Source of the DNA: Flavobacteriaceae bacterium CP2B
GTDB lineage: Bacteria; Bacteroidota; Bacteroidia; Flavobacteriales; Flavobacteriaceae
Direction of reading: 5' to 3'
Assembly (NCBI GenBank): GCA_001683825.1
Contig: LXTR01000070.1
Coordinates: forward strand, 1 to 64,000
DNA: 64,000 bases
The first letter of the stretch is position 1, and the number at the start of each line of letters is the position of its first letter. A program made the translations under genes and the position numbers. A model generated the notes under the pieces. That model did not search any database. It was not told the DNA's origin and saw nothing but the letters and a program-made list of their open reading frames with translations. This document shows positions 18,513 to 27,663 of the stretch, piece by piece.

Positions 18513-19820
18513 ATGAATTCAATATTAAAACTGCGGCACAAAACGAAAGTCTTTGTTCTTCTTATAACCATTCTGGCTTTTGGATGTAAAAACAATCATT
18601 CTTATGATAAAGATTTGGTTGGTTTTTATGAAGGAGAGTTTATCCATGGAAACTTTTCTACACCTATCCAAATTGAGATTGAAAAGGATTCTCTTGATTA
18701 TAAGGTGTATTTCACAAGTCCGGATCAAAATGCTTATAGAATACCTACTTCCAATGTTAGGAGTAAAGAAGACTCTATCTATTTTGAACTGAATAGTGAC
18801 TATTATAGTTTTAGATTTAGAAACAAATTATCTGAAGACGGCACTAATTTGAATGCTGGTTTAGCAGTTGATAGTGTAAGACAAAACTTTAGTTTAAAAA
18901 GGATAGATGATGTAAAGAATTCCAGTTTTCGCAAAGAAGACGTTTCCTTTATGTCCGATGGTTTAAACTTAAAAGGAACCATTTTTTACCCTGATAAGCC
19001 TTCCGATAAGGTATTATATTTTGTCACCTCTTCAGGGAATTCAGACAGAAGTGCTTCACGAGCAGAAGCTATGAATTTCACTAATCAAGGGTACATTACT
19101 TTTCATATTGATAAGCGGGGTACGGGAACTTCAGAAGGAGATTGGAGAAGTTCTTCCATTGAAGATTTATCTATGGATGACATAAATGCCTTAAATTTTT
19201 TATCCAATAAACTAGATATACCATATAATAAAATCGGAATTAAAGGAAGTAGTCAAGGAGGTACAAAAGTACCTTATATCTTGTCTAAAATGGAAGATCT
19301 GGCCTTTGGCATTGTGGTTAGTTGCCCTTCCACTTCTTTGTTGGAAAGTGATTTAAATTATTGGAAAAATATCAATCAACCATTAATCGGGGATAAATAT
19401 TTTGATGAAGCTTTCGCTTTAGAGCGATTAGTCTACCAATATATCGGTGGTTTAGCAACATTAGGAACATTAGAGAATGCCATCACCAAAAACAAGGACA
19501 AATCGTGGTTTTCAAAAGTTTGGATACCTAATTTGGATGAGGTAGAAATTGACAGCAAGCTTCAATTCTCGCCAATGCCCTATTTTGAAAAAATCAATCA
19601 ACCATTATTAATAATTCAAGGGACCAAGGATGAAATCATTCCGGAAGAAAGTAGTTCCTCAATATATAAAGTCTTAAAAGACCAACTCAAATCTAAGGCT
19701 GTCTTGCTTGTAGATGCCAATCATTCAATGCAGGTAGTTGATAATAGTGATTTTCCATATTGGCCCATGCCACATCCTGAATATCTATCCACTATACACA
19801 GATGGTTGGATAGCTTATAA
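18513..19820 (+). CDS. Alpha/beta-hydrolase lipoprotein (prolyl-oligopeptidase/esterase-like)
   Basis: The start chosen is the Met that gives MNSILKLRHKTKVFVLLITI with lipobox AFGC; an earlier in-frame Met adds 19 residues that do not look like a signal. After an N-terminal beta-rich domain (about residues 30-140), the alpha/beta-hydrolase fold begins at SFMSDGLNLKGTIFYP. The nucleophile elbow is KGSSQGGTKV, the acidic residue probably lies in GTKDEIIPEE, and the His in VDANHSMQVVD, all in the right order. It is likely a periplasmic or surface esterase or peptidase of the S9-like group. It follows the membrane AraC regulator and probably forms a two-gene unit with it. Confidence 0.82.
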   Translation: MNSILKLRHKTKVFVLLITILAFGCKNNHSYDKDLVGFYEGEFIHGNFSTPIQIEIEKDSLDYKVYFTSPDQNAYRIPTSNVRSKEDSIYFELNSDYYSFRFRNKLSEDGTNLNAGLAVDSVRQNFSLKRIDDVKNSSFRKEDVSFMSDGLNLKGTIFYPDKPSDKVLYFVTSSGNSDRSASRAEAMNFTNQGYITFHIDKRGTGTSEGDWRSSSIEDLSMDDINALNFLSNKLDIPYNKIGIKGSSQGGTKVPYILSKMEDLAFGIVVSCPSTSLLESDLNYWKNINQPLIGDKYFDEAFALERLVYQYIGGLATLGTLENAITKNKDKSWFSKVWIPNLDEVEIDSKLQFSPMPYFEKINQPLLIIQGTKDEIIPEESSSSIYKVLKDQLKSKAVLLVDANHSMQVVDNSDFPYWPMPHPEYLSTIHRWLDSL

Positions 19821-19884
19821 TTTCCTTCACACTTAGCAAGAGATTTAAAGGATCTCAACTTTAAAAAGGCAAATGGTACTTATA

Positions 19885-19920
19885 TGACCTGGTCGCCTAT
19901 ATGCATATCTGACCAGGTCA
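19885..19920. repeat. Inverted repeat after the hydrolase gene
   Basis: TGACCTGGTC and GACCAGGTCA form a perfect 10-base-pair stem around a 16-base loop that itself contains ATATGCATAT. No T-run follows, so it is either a weak transcription end for the hydrolase gene or a binding site. Confidence 0.45.
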
Positions 19921-20083
19921 AATACAAGACCATAACTCCTCTCGAATATTACACAACTAAAAATGATTCATTTTAATAGAAATAGAATTGTTGCCCCTCA
20001 TGGTTATTTTATTAGTGAAATTCAGTGTTTTGTCCCAGGTGTCCACCAGAACACCGGAAGGCAATAAATATGAAATATAATCA

Positions 20084-20242
20084 GCAAACAAGGCAATAAA
20101 CATTGATGGAATTACAGAGGATGAATGGAACAACCATGATGCTATCGAAAACTTATATAATCATTATCCTATTGATTCATGTATGGCAAACCGAACCACT
20201 ATTATAAAATTAACCTATGACGAAAAGTACTCATATGTTGCC
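20084..20242 (+). pseudogene. Remnant of a CBM9/DUF5916-like N-terminal domain
   Basis: The open frame reads INIDGITEDEWNNHDAIENL followed by MANRTTIIKLTYDEKYSYVA. This is the pattern of the CBM9-like sugar/surface domain at the start of DUF5916-type proteins (IDG..DE.W.....I..F ... KT.....YDD..LYV). A stop lies just before it and no start codon is visible. The sequence breaks off abruptly where GC-rich DNA begins at about 20242, so this is the cut end of an accessory-region gene. Confidence 0.55.
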
Positions 20243-20244
20243 CC

Positions 20245-20427
20245 GCTCCCCCACTCCAGGATCATCCCCATGCCTTCTGGCTTGCCTGGAATGCGGGTAG
20301 AAAAACCCATGCGGCCTCAGGCAATGCCCGGGTCATTTGCAAGGGCTGCCCACCCCATTTAAGCGGTATGGCATTTGTTGTTCAGGCCGGGGAAAAAACC
20401 ATTGCTAGCGGGAAGACAGCAAGATAG
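20245..20427 (+). pseudogene. C-terminal fragment of an unidentified protein
   Basis: A GC-rich frame, 60 codons to a TAG, reads like real coding sequence (DHPHAFWLAWNAGRKTHAAS; VICKGCPPHLSGMAFVVQAG) but has no start. It sits at the junction from AT-rich to GC-rich DNA and runs into the end of the carbonic anhydrase gene, tail to tail. It is probably the surviving 3' end of a core gene whose 5' part was lost when the accessory DNA arrived. Family not recognised. Confidence 0.35.
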
Positions 20428-21208
20428 GCCGGTTATTTCGCGGTTGTTCGTCCCGATAATTGTTCAACGGCATCAATTTTCGTAGTTCCTCCACCTGTTG
20501 CAACGACACGGTGATGGGTTCCCTGAAAATGATCCATCTGACATTTTCCGTACACGGCGGGGTGGTCAGGGAACCTTCATACGTAAAATAGGTTTTGTCC
20601 CGGGGAAGGTTCAGGTTCATGTCGAATGCCATATCCACGGTTTCGATATCGCCCACTTCCAGTGGCAGGTGCCTTTCCAAAAAATCGAAGGGCTCACTAC
20701 TTGCGCCTTCTTTGGCCATCACAGACAGTACGGCGTAGGCCCCGTCAGCGCTCTTGTGCACCAGATGCAATTCCATGGGGTACCGTATTCCATCGATCAA
20801 ATGTTCTGCAGGCTCGTGAAAGTGGAATTGCATTAATTCGTATTGGTTGTCGCCCAACTCGATAAAATCCCCGACATCAAAATTGTACTGGATCGTATGC
20901 CCATTGTTGACCACGTCATGTATATGAGTACTGGTCGTATAATGTACACTGAGGTTGGGCAGTGTTCTGTCCAGCTCGTAGTTGACAATATTAATGGGAG
21001 ATTGCAAGAATCCGCCACAGTCAGAATTTTTTTCGATTTCCTTCCAGTGTTCAGGGCCCGTCTCGCCTTCGTAACTCCAATGATTGGCGCTTTTGGAATG
21101 GACATTTGCCACGTGTTCGGGACTGGAGGCAGCAGTGGTCTTGCCTGATTCTTTGCATCCGCCGAACAAAATGGTCACTCCAGTGAGAATAACATAAACA
21201 GATTTCAT
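20405..21208 (-). CDS. Alpha-class carbonic anhydrase lipoprotein
   Basis: A 267-residue zinc enzyme that interconverts CO2 and bicarbonate. The signal peptide ends in lipobox LFGGC (Cys 18), so it is anchored in the cell envelope. The family core is clear: SPINIVNYEL, then QFHFHEPAEHLIDG with zinc ligands His 129 and His 131, MELHLVHKSADG with the third ligand His 148, and YEGSLTTPPCTENVRWIIF, the substrate-pocket stretch with TTPPC. Length and order fit bacterial alpha-carbonic anhydrases. It is transcribed alone, away from the small lipoprotein upstream. A role in inorganic carbon supply or pH balance at the cell surface is expected. Confidence 0.95.
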   Translation of the reverse strand: MKSVYVILTGVTILFGGCKESGKTTAASSPEHVANVHSKSANHWSYEGETGPEHWKEIEKNSDCGGFLQSPINIVNYELDRTLPNLSVHYTTSTHIHDVVNNGHTIQYNFDVGDFIELGDNQYELMQFHFHEPAEHLIDGIRYPMELHLVHKSADGAYAVLSVMAKEGASSEPFDFLERHLPLEVGDIETVDMAFDMNLNLPRDKTYFTYEGSLTTPPCTENVRWIIFREPITVSLQQVEELRKLMPLNNYRDEQPRNNRPILLSSR

Positions 21209-21663
21209 CTAACTGATTTTATAGTTCAATATGGTTTCTTTGTTTTGATTGGCAGGCAGCCCTGCTGTTTTACCCAATACAGGGAAAGCTACAATTCAAA
21301 GGACATTTCTGCCCATGCAAATTTACGCAAATCACACCCCTTATTCAACAGGCCTCACTGCGCTACCGCCTGTAGGATATAACACCCGTGTATTGTATTG
21401 CCACGCCGCTCCCTTGGTCGTAATGGAGCGGCCGTACTGACACGTTCCCGCTACGGTTGACCAATATCACTACCCGGTTGAATCCCCCATTTATGGATAC
21501 AGACTCGGGGCGCATCCAGGCCCCTTGTGCCAAATTTCTTAGTGCCTGCTACACAAAACATGCGGGCGAAAATAAGGTTGGGGGAAAATTTGCTATCTTG
21601 TAGTAGTTGGGAATATGCTGTAAGCAGTCGGCCCCTTGAACAATCAGTTACTAAAACCATTAC
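21209..21663. other. Divergent intergenic region
   Basis: A 455-base gap between the carbonic anhydrase gene (minus) and the small lipoprotein gene (plus). It should hold both promoters. A TATCTTG element at 21594-21600 resembles the Bacteroidota -7 box, but the nearest upstream TTG is only 13 bases away. Short open frames here show no protein family character. Confidence 0.4.
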
Positions 21664-21915
21664 ATGATGAGACATATAAAAGAACTTAGGTATTTTACGC
21701 TGGCCTTGCTCCTGTGCTGCTTCCTGGGTGCCGCATCCCTAAACGCGTGCAGGGAACAAAAGAAAGAGGAAAGCACCGAACAACAGACAGAGGCACAGGA
21801 AGAGCACCCTGCTGCTGAAGAACACCCTGAAGGAGAAGAACACCCCGCTGCCGAAGAAGGTTCTCAAGGGGAAGAACATCCTGAAGGGGAGGAACACCCG
21901 AATGACTCCCTATAA
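21664..21915 (+). CDS. Small acidic His-Pro-Glu repeat lipoprotein
   Basis: An 83-residue predicted lipoprotein. After a signal peptide with lipobox LNAC, the mature part is almost entirely Glu, His, Pro, Gly and Ala, built from repeats of EEHPAAEE and EEHPEGEE. The repeat region has five EEHP units and one EGSQ variant. Such low-complexity sequence is disordered and, with regularly spaced His beside Glu, might bind divalent metal ions; this is inference. No known family. Two adjacent ATG codons are possible starts. It stands between the carbonic anhydrase gene and the convergent transglutaminase-like gene. Confidence 0.65.
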   Translation: MMRHIKELRYFTLALLLCCFLGAASLNACREQKKEESTEQQTEAQEEHPAAEEHPEGEEHPAAEEGSQGEEHPEGEEHPNDSL

Positions 21916-21936
21916 AACCAGGCTGGCCCGGGTGGC

Positions 21937-23286
21937 CTACTCAATTTTCCGGCGAAACGAAAAAAACGTTTCTGCCAGGACGGGTGTATTGCCTACTTCC
22001 ATAACCGGGTAGGCGAGAAAGTTGATCGACCCTGACTGGGGCCCGGGTACTATTTGAAGGTCCCGCCCGCGGCTGAATTCGATCCGATTGGCCGGATGCC
22101 GGCCAAAGTAATAGGTGGACAGGGCCGTGTACTTATTGGCTTCACTGATATCCACCGGCCACCACTTTCCCTCGGCATAGAATTCTGCCCAGCAATGATA
22201 CCCGTCAATGCCGCCTTCGTCCCGGTCTGAAGGGATGGCCGCCCCTATGGCAAAACGCGCGGGTATGTCCGCCGACCGGGCCAGGGAAATGAAGAGCGAA
22301 TGAAATTCCGTGCAATTCCCCGTCAGTGCGTCGCAGGCATAAACGGCGTCCCCCTTGCCATAATCCCCGTATTTCATATAGCGCATATTGTCTATGATGT
22401 AGTCGTATAACGCCCGTGCCTTCATAATGGCCCCTTCGTGCCGTTTATTCCCAATGATGGAATCTGCCAGGAACCCAAAACGGTCCCCCACCGGCATGAG
22501 TGCGCTGGCGTCCAGGTATTTTGCAGGCGATGAATTTTCCTCGTAGGGGTTCTTTTCACGCCGTTCCACATCGTACGTTATGGCTACCTTCTTCCCGCTG
22601 TGTTCCGGGGCAAGTTCCAAATACAGTAGGGTATTGCCGTATTCCCTTTCTTCGAGCATTTGATGTTCTGCGGGAACTTCCAAAGATACCCGCCGCACGG
22701 TTTGGAAACGATCGCTTCGCGGAACCGGGATCCATATTTTTGCCGGTACATCCATTTCGGGCAGGGTCACCTCATACCGAAACTCAAACCGGTCTTTTCC
22801 TTCGATCACCCCCAGTAAATCTGTAGACGCGTCCTGTACCGGCACCCTGTACCATGTCTTGTCTTCACGTTGTTTCCAGGTATAGAAAGGTTTACCATTC
22901 AGCTTGTGGAGGGTGGTTTCCGTAACGGTCATGCTTCCCGGGTCCCCTGCCAGGAAAAAGTCCACATCGTATACATCACCACTTACATCGGCCAGGTCCA
23001 CACAGGCAAAATGGCGTCGGGGTCCCAAATTGGAGAGGTATTCCGTATGTACCCGTACCAATTGCAGGCGCAACTCTTTATCTTCCGTATTCAGCTGGAA
23101 ATACCCGCCCCCCTCTTCTACCTTCCGGGCGATGTTGGCTTTTATCCCGGCCTCAATATCGGCGGTCACAACTTTTGGGAGGTCGTTTGATGCCAGTGTT
23201 TGAGATACCTTTTCCTCCTTTTTCTCCGAGTTGCAGGCCAACAATACAGCAAATATCAAAACGAATAAAATCCTGTGGGCGGTCAT
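21937..23286 (-). CDS. Transglutaminase-like (cysteine protease fold) lipoprotein
   Basis: A 449-residue lipoprotein (lipobox VLLAC, Cys 18). The C-terminal half is a transglutaminase-like domain with the full catalytic set in order: Cys 325 in GNCTEFHSLF, His 364 in GYHCWAEFY and Asp 379 in WWPVDISEA. The N-terminal part is beta-rich and holds a stretch typical of proteins preceding such domains (PAKIWIPVPRSDRFQTVRRV). Bacterial members are mostly peptidases or amidases rather than crosslinkers. It would act in the periplasm or at the outer membrane. It is transcribed convergently to the small repeat lipoprotein. Confidence 0.85.
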   Translation of the reverse strand: MTAHRILFVLIFAVLLACNSEKKEEKVSQTLASNDLPKVVTADIEAGIKANIARKVEEGGGYFQLNTEDKELRLQLVRVHTEYLSNLGPRRHFACVDLADVSGDVYDVDFFLAGDPGSMTVTETTLHKLNGKPFYTWKQREDKTWYRVPVQDASTDLLGVIEGKDRFEFRYEVTLPEMDVPAKIWIPVPRSDRFQTVRRVSLEVPAEHQMLEEREYGNTLLYLELAPEHSGKKVAITYDVERREKNPYEENSSPAKYLDASALMPVGDRFGFLADSIIGNKRHEGAIMKARALYDYIIDNMRYMKYGDYGKGDAVYACDALTGNCTEFHSLFISLARSADIPARFAIGAAIPSDRDEGGIDGYHCWAEFYAEGKWWPVDISEANKYTALSTYYFGRHPANRIEFSRGRDLQIVPGPQSGSINFLAYPVMEVGNTPVLAETFFSFRRKIE

Positions 23287-23404
23287 TTGGTGTTCAGTTT
23301 AAAGTTGCTTGAATTTACAATAATTAACCCGTTCCCCCAAGGGCGGACCGCCCGGGGAACCCCTTCCCGGCCTTGCCCTTATACCGGGCCATCCCGCCGC
23401 ACCT

Positions 23405-25453
23405 TTATTCGGGGTATTCCACCCGCAGGTGGTATATGTTGGTAAGCTTCTGCTTCAACACCTTTTTTACGGTCTCGATTTCCTTGAAGGTGATGTTCGC
23501 ATTGAGGAACTGGTTGGCCTGCATCTGGCCGGAGATGATCTTGTCGACAAAATCATTGATGATCAGGAAGGTAGGGTTCTTCAGGCTTTTGGAAGCTGCC
23601 TCCACCGAGTCTGCCATCATCAGGATGGCGGTTTCCCTGGAGAAAGGTATGGGGCCCGGGTACCGGAAATGCTTTTCCTTTACATCCTCCCCGGATTCCT
23701 GCTGTTTTTTGTAAAAGTAATAGACCAGGGTGGTGCCGTGATGGGTCCTGATAAAATCGATGACCCGGTCGGGCAACTTGTTCCTTCTGGCAATTTCGAT
23801 GCCTTCAATGACGTGGTTGACAATAATCCGGGCGCTTTCCTTGGCCGGAAGGTCGTCATGGGGGTTCACATTGGTCACCTGGTTCTCGGTAAAATAGGTG
23901 GGATGGTTCATTTTCCCGATATCATGGTACAGGGCCCCCACCCTTACAAGCATGGCGTTGGCACCAATTTCGTTGGCCGCTGCCTCGGCCAGGTTGGCCA
24001 CCTGCAGGGAATGGTGGAAGGTGCCCGGGGCCTTGTTGGACAATTCCTTCAGGAGTTTGGAGTTGGTATCGGAAAGCTCCAGCAATGACACATCACTGAC
24101 CATCCCAAACATCTTCTCGTAGATATAGATCAGGGGCTGGGCAAAGAGGGTGATCATCCCATTCAGCAGAAAAAACCCAAAGGTAAACCAATGCACATTG
24201 TCCAGGTTCCCCTCATGGATGATGTGAAAGGCAAAGTAGCCGATAATGTAGATCAGGGTGATCTGCCCTACCGAAATAAAGAGGTTGGCACGCTTGTACA
24301 ATTCAGACACCGTAAGGATGGTCACAATGCCCGCAATGATCTGCAGGAAGATATATTCAAAGCTGTTAGGGACCACAAACCCCAGGATGAGTACCGTTAA
24401 AACATGCACGAACAGGCCCATGCGGGCATCGAAAAATGTTTTCAGGATCAGGGGCAATATACAGAGGGGTACCACGAACACATAGGTTTCATTGTACTTT
24501 ACCACCAGGGTGGTGATAAATACCATCAACAGGATGTTGAAGAAAATAAAGGTGACCTTCACATTGTTATGGTAAATGTCTGGCCGGTATTTCTTCAGGA
24601 ACAGCAGCAGCATCATCAATACCAGGGCCACCAGGACGGTATACCCGAAAAGGATGAAATACTGGTTGTTCTCCGTCCATAGTTCCGATTCGTATTCCGC
24701 TTTCAGGGAATTGAGGATTTTGAGGTTCTCGGCTTCCACCACCTCCCCTTTCGCGATGATCAGTTTCCCTTCATCTATGTTCCCGCGGGTAAAGGAAATC
24801 TTGGCCAGCTCAGATTCCAGTTCCCTGGCCGAAAGCTCCGGGTCCAGGGATACGTTGGGCTGTATGATTTCGAAAAACAAGCCCTGGAATTCGGGGCCGA
24901 ACCGCTGCAGGTTTTTTTCCCTCAAAAGGCTGTCCAGGGCAGCGCCCACTTCAGAAAGCCGGTACAGGTCTGCCTGCCGTACGCGCCTGGCCTCATTCCC
25001 CTTCATCAGGTAGCTCCACCCGGTGGGGTCTGCAAGCCCGTTGCTCTTTAGAATCCCATGGGTATAGAAATGCTCCAGGAACTCCTTTCCGGCACTTTGC
25101 AGGATTTGCTGCTGACGATTGTTATAACGGGTATCGGGAAAGGTATTCCCGAATTCTGTATCAAACTTCTGCATTACTTCCTCTGCCCTGGCTTCATCGT
25201 AGACGTAATAGTCCAGTTGACGTTCCTTGATGGCCTCCTGCTCCGCAGCGATCTCCGCATCGGTTTTTTTGATGGAAAAGTCAAAAGGGGCATACAGGTT
25301 GTCGTACTGCCAGGGTTTTCCTTTTTGAAACTCGTATTTGAACTTCCCGCCTTTCGGGAAGAAGAAAACGATACAGAAGAGGCTGATCAGGTACAGGATA
25401 TATTTGAATATCCGGGACTGATTTCTGTAAAGGGTATCCAAAGTTTTTCCCAT
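23405..25453 (-). CDS. 7TM-HD domain phosphodiesterase (PgpH/YqfF type)
   Basis: The start used is the Met of MGKTLDTLYRN; an upstream Met adds 24 residues that would overlap the probable promoter. One membrane helix near the N-terminus is followed by a large extracytoplasmic 7TMR-HDED domain, about seven membrane helices, and a cytoplasmic HD domain with HHSLQVANLAEAAANE and the metal-binding HD pair in ALYHDIGKMNHP, later HHGTTLVYYF. This is the architecture of PgpH, which degrades cyclic di-AMP in Firmicutes; the Bacteroidota homologue is expected to do likewise. About 683 residues, close to the family length. Activity is inferred from family. Confidence 0.9.
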   Translation of the reverse strand: MGKTLDTLYRNQSRIFKYILYLISLFCIVFFFPKGGKFKYEFQKGKPWQYDNLYAPFDFSIKKTDAEIAAEQEAIKERQLDYYVYDEARAEEVMQKFDTEFGNTFPDTRYNNRQQQILQSAGKEFLEHFYTHGILKSNGLADPTGWSYLMKGNEARRVRQADLYRLSEVGAALDSLLREKNLQRFGPEFQGLFFEIIQPNVSLDPELSARELESELAKISFTRGNIDEGKLIIAKGEVVEAENLKILNSLKAEYESELWTENNQYFILFGYTVLVALVLMMLLLFLKKYRPDIYHNNVKVTFIFFNILLMVFITTLVVKYNETYVFVVPLCILPLILKTFFDARMGLFVHVLTVLILGFVVPNSFEYIFLQIIAGIVTILTVSELYKRANLFISVGQITLIYIIGYFAFHIIHEGNLDNVHWFTFGFFLLNGMITLFAQPLIYIYEKMFGMVSDVSLLELSDTNSKLLKELSNKAPGTFHHSLQVANLAEAAANEIGANAMLVRVGALYHDIGKMNHPTYFTENQVTNVNPHDDLPAKESARIIVNHVIEGIEIARRNKLPDRVIDFIRTHHGTTLVYYFYKKQQESGEDVKEKHFRYPGPIPFSRETAILMMADSVEAASKSLKNPTFLIINDFVDKIISGQMQANQFLNANITFKEIETVKKVLKQKLTNIYHLRVEYPE

Positions 25454-25474
25454 GCTGACGGCCGGTATCTTCCC

Positions 25475-25482
25475 CAAAAATA
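25475..25482 (-). promoter_or_regulatory. Candidate -7 box before the HD phosphodiesterase gene
   Basis: Read on the minus strand this is TATTTTTG, a full match to TAnnTTTG, 21 bases before the chosen start. A TTG lies 16 bases upstream, slightly closer than the usual 19. It supports the shorter start of the gene. Confidence 0.4.
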
Positions 25483-25661
25483 GAAAATATAATGGCAACA
25501 AGTTGCTTTTAAAAGCGGAAGCCATGGCGTTGCCCCATAATTTCTTAATTTCGCCAAATAATGGAAGGGCTGTAATTGCCTTCCGCCCCCCTAAAATCCT
25601 TCAAGGGGGATCCCCGGCCACGGGGATGGCATTGTAATGAACTAAAAACACATATACTGTA

Positions 25662-26840
25662 ATGAAAGAGGTTGTAATAGTTTCTGCCGTACGGACACCT
25701 ATCGGTAGTTTTATGGGTGCCCTGTCTACGATCCCCGCGCCCAGGTTGGGTGCCATCGCCATCAAAGGGGCGTTGGATCGCATCGGGTTAAAACCTGAAA
25801 TGGTCGAAGAAGTACTCATGGGGAATGTGGTACAGGCCGGCACCGGGCAGGCACCTGCCCGGCAGGCTTCTATCTACGCCGGGATCCCGGATACCGTGCC
25901 CTGTACCACCGTCAACAAGGTCTGTTCTTCCGGAATGAAAGCCGTTATGCAGGCGGCCCAGTCCATTGCCCTTGGGGATACCTCGGTTGTCGTGGCGGGA
26001 GGCATGGAAAACATGAGTCTTATCCCCCACTATGTGCACATGCGTAACGGCCACAAGTTTGGGCCGGCGAGCCTAATAGACGGTATGCAGCGCGATGGGT
26101 TGGTAGATGTCTACGACGAGCAGGCCATGGGGGTTTGTGCCGATGCCTGTGCCGTAAAACACCAATTCAGCAGGGAGGAGCAGGACGCTTTCGCCATTCA
26201 GTCGTACCAACGGTCGGCCGATGCCTGGGAAAAAGGCAGGTTTAAGGCCGAAGTGGTCCCGGTGGCGGTACCGCAGCGCAAAGGAGATCCGCTGATGGTG
26301 ACCGAAGACGAAGAGTACAAAAACGTGATCATGGAGAAAATCCCACAGTTGCGCCCGGCTTTCAGCAAGGATGGAACCGTGACTGCCGCCAATGCCTCTA
26401 CCATCAACGACGGGGCCGCTGCCCTGGTCCTGATGAGTGCCGAAAAAGCCCAAAGCCTGGGCCTGAAACCCCTGGCGAGGATACGAAGTTACGCCGATGC
26501 CGCCCAGGAACCCAAATGGTTTACCACAGCCCCTGCCAAAGCATTGCCCAAAGCCCTGGAACGCGCCGGTATTGCCATGGAAGAAGTCGACTATTTTGAA
26601 TTCAACGAGGCCTTTGCCGTAGTGGGCCTTGCCAATATGAAATTACTGGGCATCCCCGACAGCAAGGTCAATGTCCATGGTGGGGCCGTTTCCCTGGGGC
26701 ACCCCCTGGGTTGCTCCGGGGCGAGGATCATCACTACCTTGCTCGGCGTGTTGGAACATAATAATGCCAAATTGGGGGCGGCAGCTATCTGCAACGGAGG
26801 GGGGGGCGCCTCGGCCATTGTTTTGGAACGAATCCCCTAA
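25662..26840 (+). CDS. Acetyl-CoA C-acetyltransferase (thiolase)
   Basis: A 392-residue thiolase. The acylated Cys 88 lies in [10 protein letters not shown], the His in [16 protein letters not shown] and the second Cys in [16 protein letters not shown] supplies the Asn-Glu-Ala-Phe loop. Length and motif order match the biosynthetic (acetoacetyl-CoA) type. It condenses or cleaves acetoacetyl-CoA in the cytoplasm, in ketone-body, isoprenoid or fatty-acid-related metabolism. The NlpC/P60 gene follows within 15 bases, so the two are probably co-transcribed. Confidence 0.95.
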   Translation: MKEVVIVSAVRTPIGSFMGALSTIPAPRLGAIAIKGALDRIGLKPEMVEEVLMGNVVQAGTGQAPARQASIYAGIPDTVPCTTVNKVCSSGMKAVMQAAQSIALGDTSVVVAGGMENMSLIPHYVHMRNGHKFGPASLIDGMQRDGLVDVYDEQAMGVCADACAVKHQFSREEQDAFAIQSYQRSADAWEKGRFKAEVVPVAVPQRKGDPLMVTEDEEYKNVIMEKIPQLRPAFSKDGTVTAANASTINDGAAALVLMSAEKAQSLGLKPLARIRSYADAAQEPKWFTTAPAKALPKALERAGIAMEEVDYFEFNEAFAVVGLANMKLLGIPDSKVNVHGGAVSLGHPLGCSGARIITTLLGVLEHNNAKLGAAAICNGGGGASAIVLERIP

Positions 26841-26855
26841 GCATACAAAGTGCCC

Positions 26856-27608
26856 ATGCCCAACGGTATCTGCCACCTGAGTATTGCCCCTGTACGTGTC
26901 CTTGCCGATGATACGAGCGAGATGCGTACCCAGCTCCTGTACGGGGATCATTTCAGCATCCTCGAAAGCCGCAAGCACTGGAGCCGGATCCGTATCGCCG
27001 CTGACGGCTGTGAAGGCTGGGTGTGCAACAAACAGTTCAGCCCCGTTTCCGGGGAGGACCTCCAGGCCCTGGAGGAAAAAAACGCCCCGGCCTTTGCCGC
27101 AGACCTGGTTTCCTTCTCCAGCACCGCCCAAAACGCGCTGATCCCTGTGCTCCTTGGTTCGTCTGTCGGCCATGCCGAAATACTGGGGCATTGTTTCGAA
27201 GGTTCCACCACCCGGGGAGAAAGGGGTAAAGATCAACTTGTCGACACCGCCCTGCTATACCTGAATGCCCCCTATCTATGGGGGGGGAAGACCCCGTTTG
27301 GGATCGATTGTTCCGGGCTTACCCAGATGGTGTACCGCATCAACGGGCATCGCCTGTTGCGCAATGCCGCAGAACAGGCCACCCAGGGAGAGGCGCTGAG
27401 TTTTATCGAAGAAAGCGAAGCGGGCGACCTGGCCTTTTTTGACAACAAGGAAGGGGCCATCCACCATGTGGGGATCATCATGAACGACAACTATATCATC
27501 CACGCCCATGGAAAGGTGCGTATAGACCGGCTGGACCACACGGGTATTTTCAACACCGAACTGGGCAGGTACTCCCACCAGCTCAGGGTCATTAAAAAGA
27601 TCTTATAG
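26856..27608 (+). CDS. C40-family peptidase (NlpC/P60) with N-terminal SH3-like region
   Basis: The first 65 residues resemble bacterial SH3 domains (LYGDHFSILESRKHWSRIRI; GCEGWVC). The C-terminal domain is NlpC/P60: the nucleophile Cys lies in GIDCSGLTQMVYR and the His in IHHVGIIM, with IIHAHGKVRID completing the site. Such enzymes cleave peptidoglycan stem peptides between D-gamma-Glu and diaminopimelate. No signal peptide is visible, as in the related cytoplasmic or murein-recycling members; export by another route is not excluded. The ATG at 26856 is preferred, with a GTG two codons earlier as alternative. It follows the thiolase gene closely and ends in a strong terminator. Confidence 0.9.
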   Translation: MPNGICHLSIAPVRVLADDTSEMRTQLLYGDHFSILESRKHWSRIRIAADGCEGWVCNKQFSPVSGEDLQALEEKNAPAFAADLVSFSSTAQNALIPVLLGSSVGHAEILGHCFEGSTTRGERGKDQLVDTALLYLNAPYLWGGKTPFGIDCSGLTQMVYRINGHRLLRNAAEQATQGEALSFIEESEAGDLAFFDNKEGAIHHVGIIMNDNYIIHAHGKVRIDRLDHTGIFNTELGRYSHQLRVIKKIL

Positions 27609-27642
27609 AAAAAGCCCCATTGGATCCAATGGGGCTTTTTTA
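27609..27642. terminator. Bidirectional terminator, perfect palindrome
   Basis: AAAAAGCCCCATTGGATCCAATGGGGCTTTTTT is self-complementary around GGATCC, with A- and T-runs on either side. It lies between two convergent genes and would stop transcription from both directions. Confidence 0.9.
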
Positions 27643-27663
27643 TTTGAAGGGAATCCGAAGGGA

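Noticed and set aside
21249-21675. Short open frames upstream of the small lipoprotein
   Set aside because: No ribosome-binding context, no motifs, and they occupy the region expected for divergent promoters.
23429-24088. Open frame of 219 codons opposite the HD phosphodiesterase gene
   Set aside because: Antisense shadow with odd His/Gly/Val composition and no domain.
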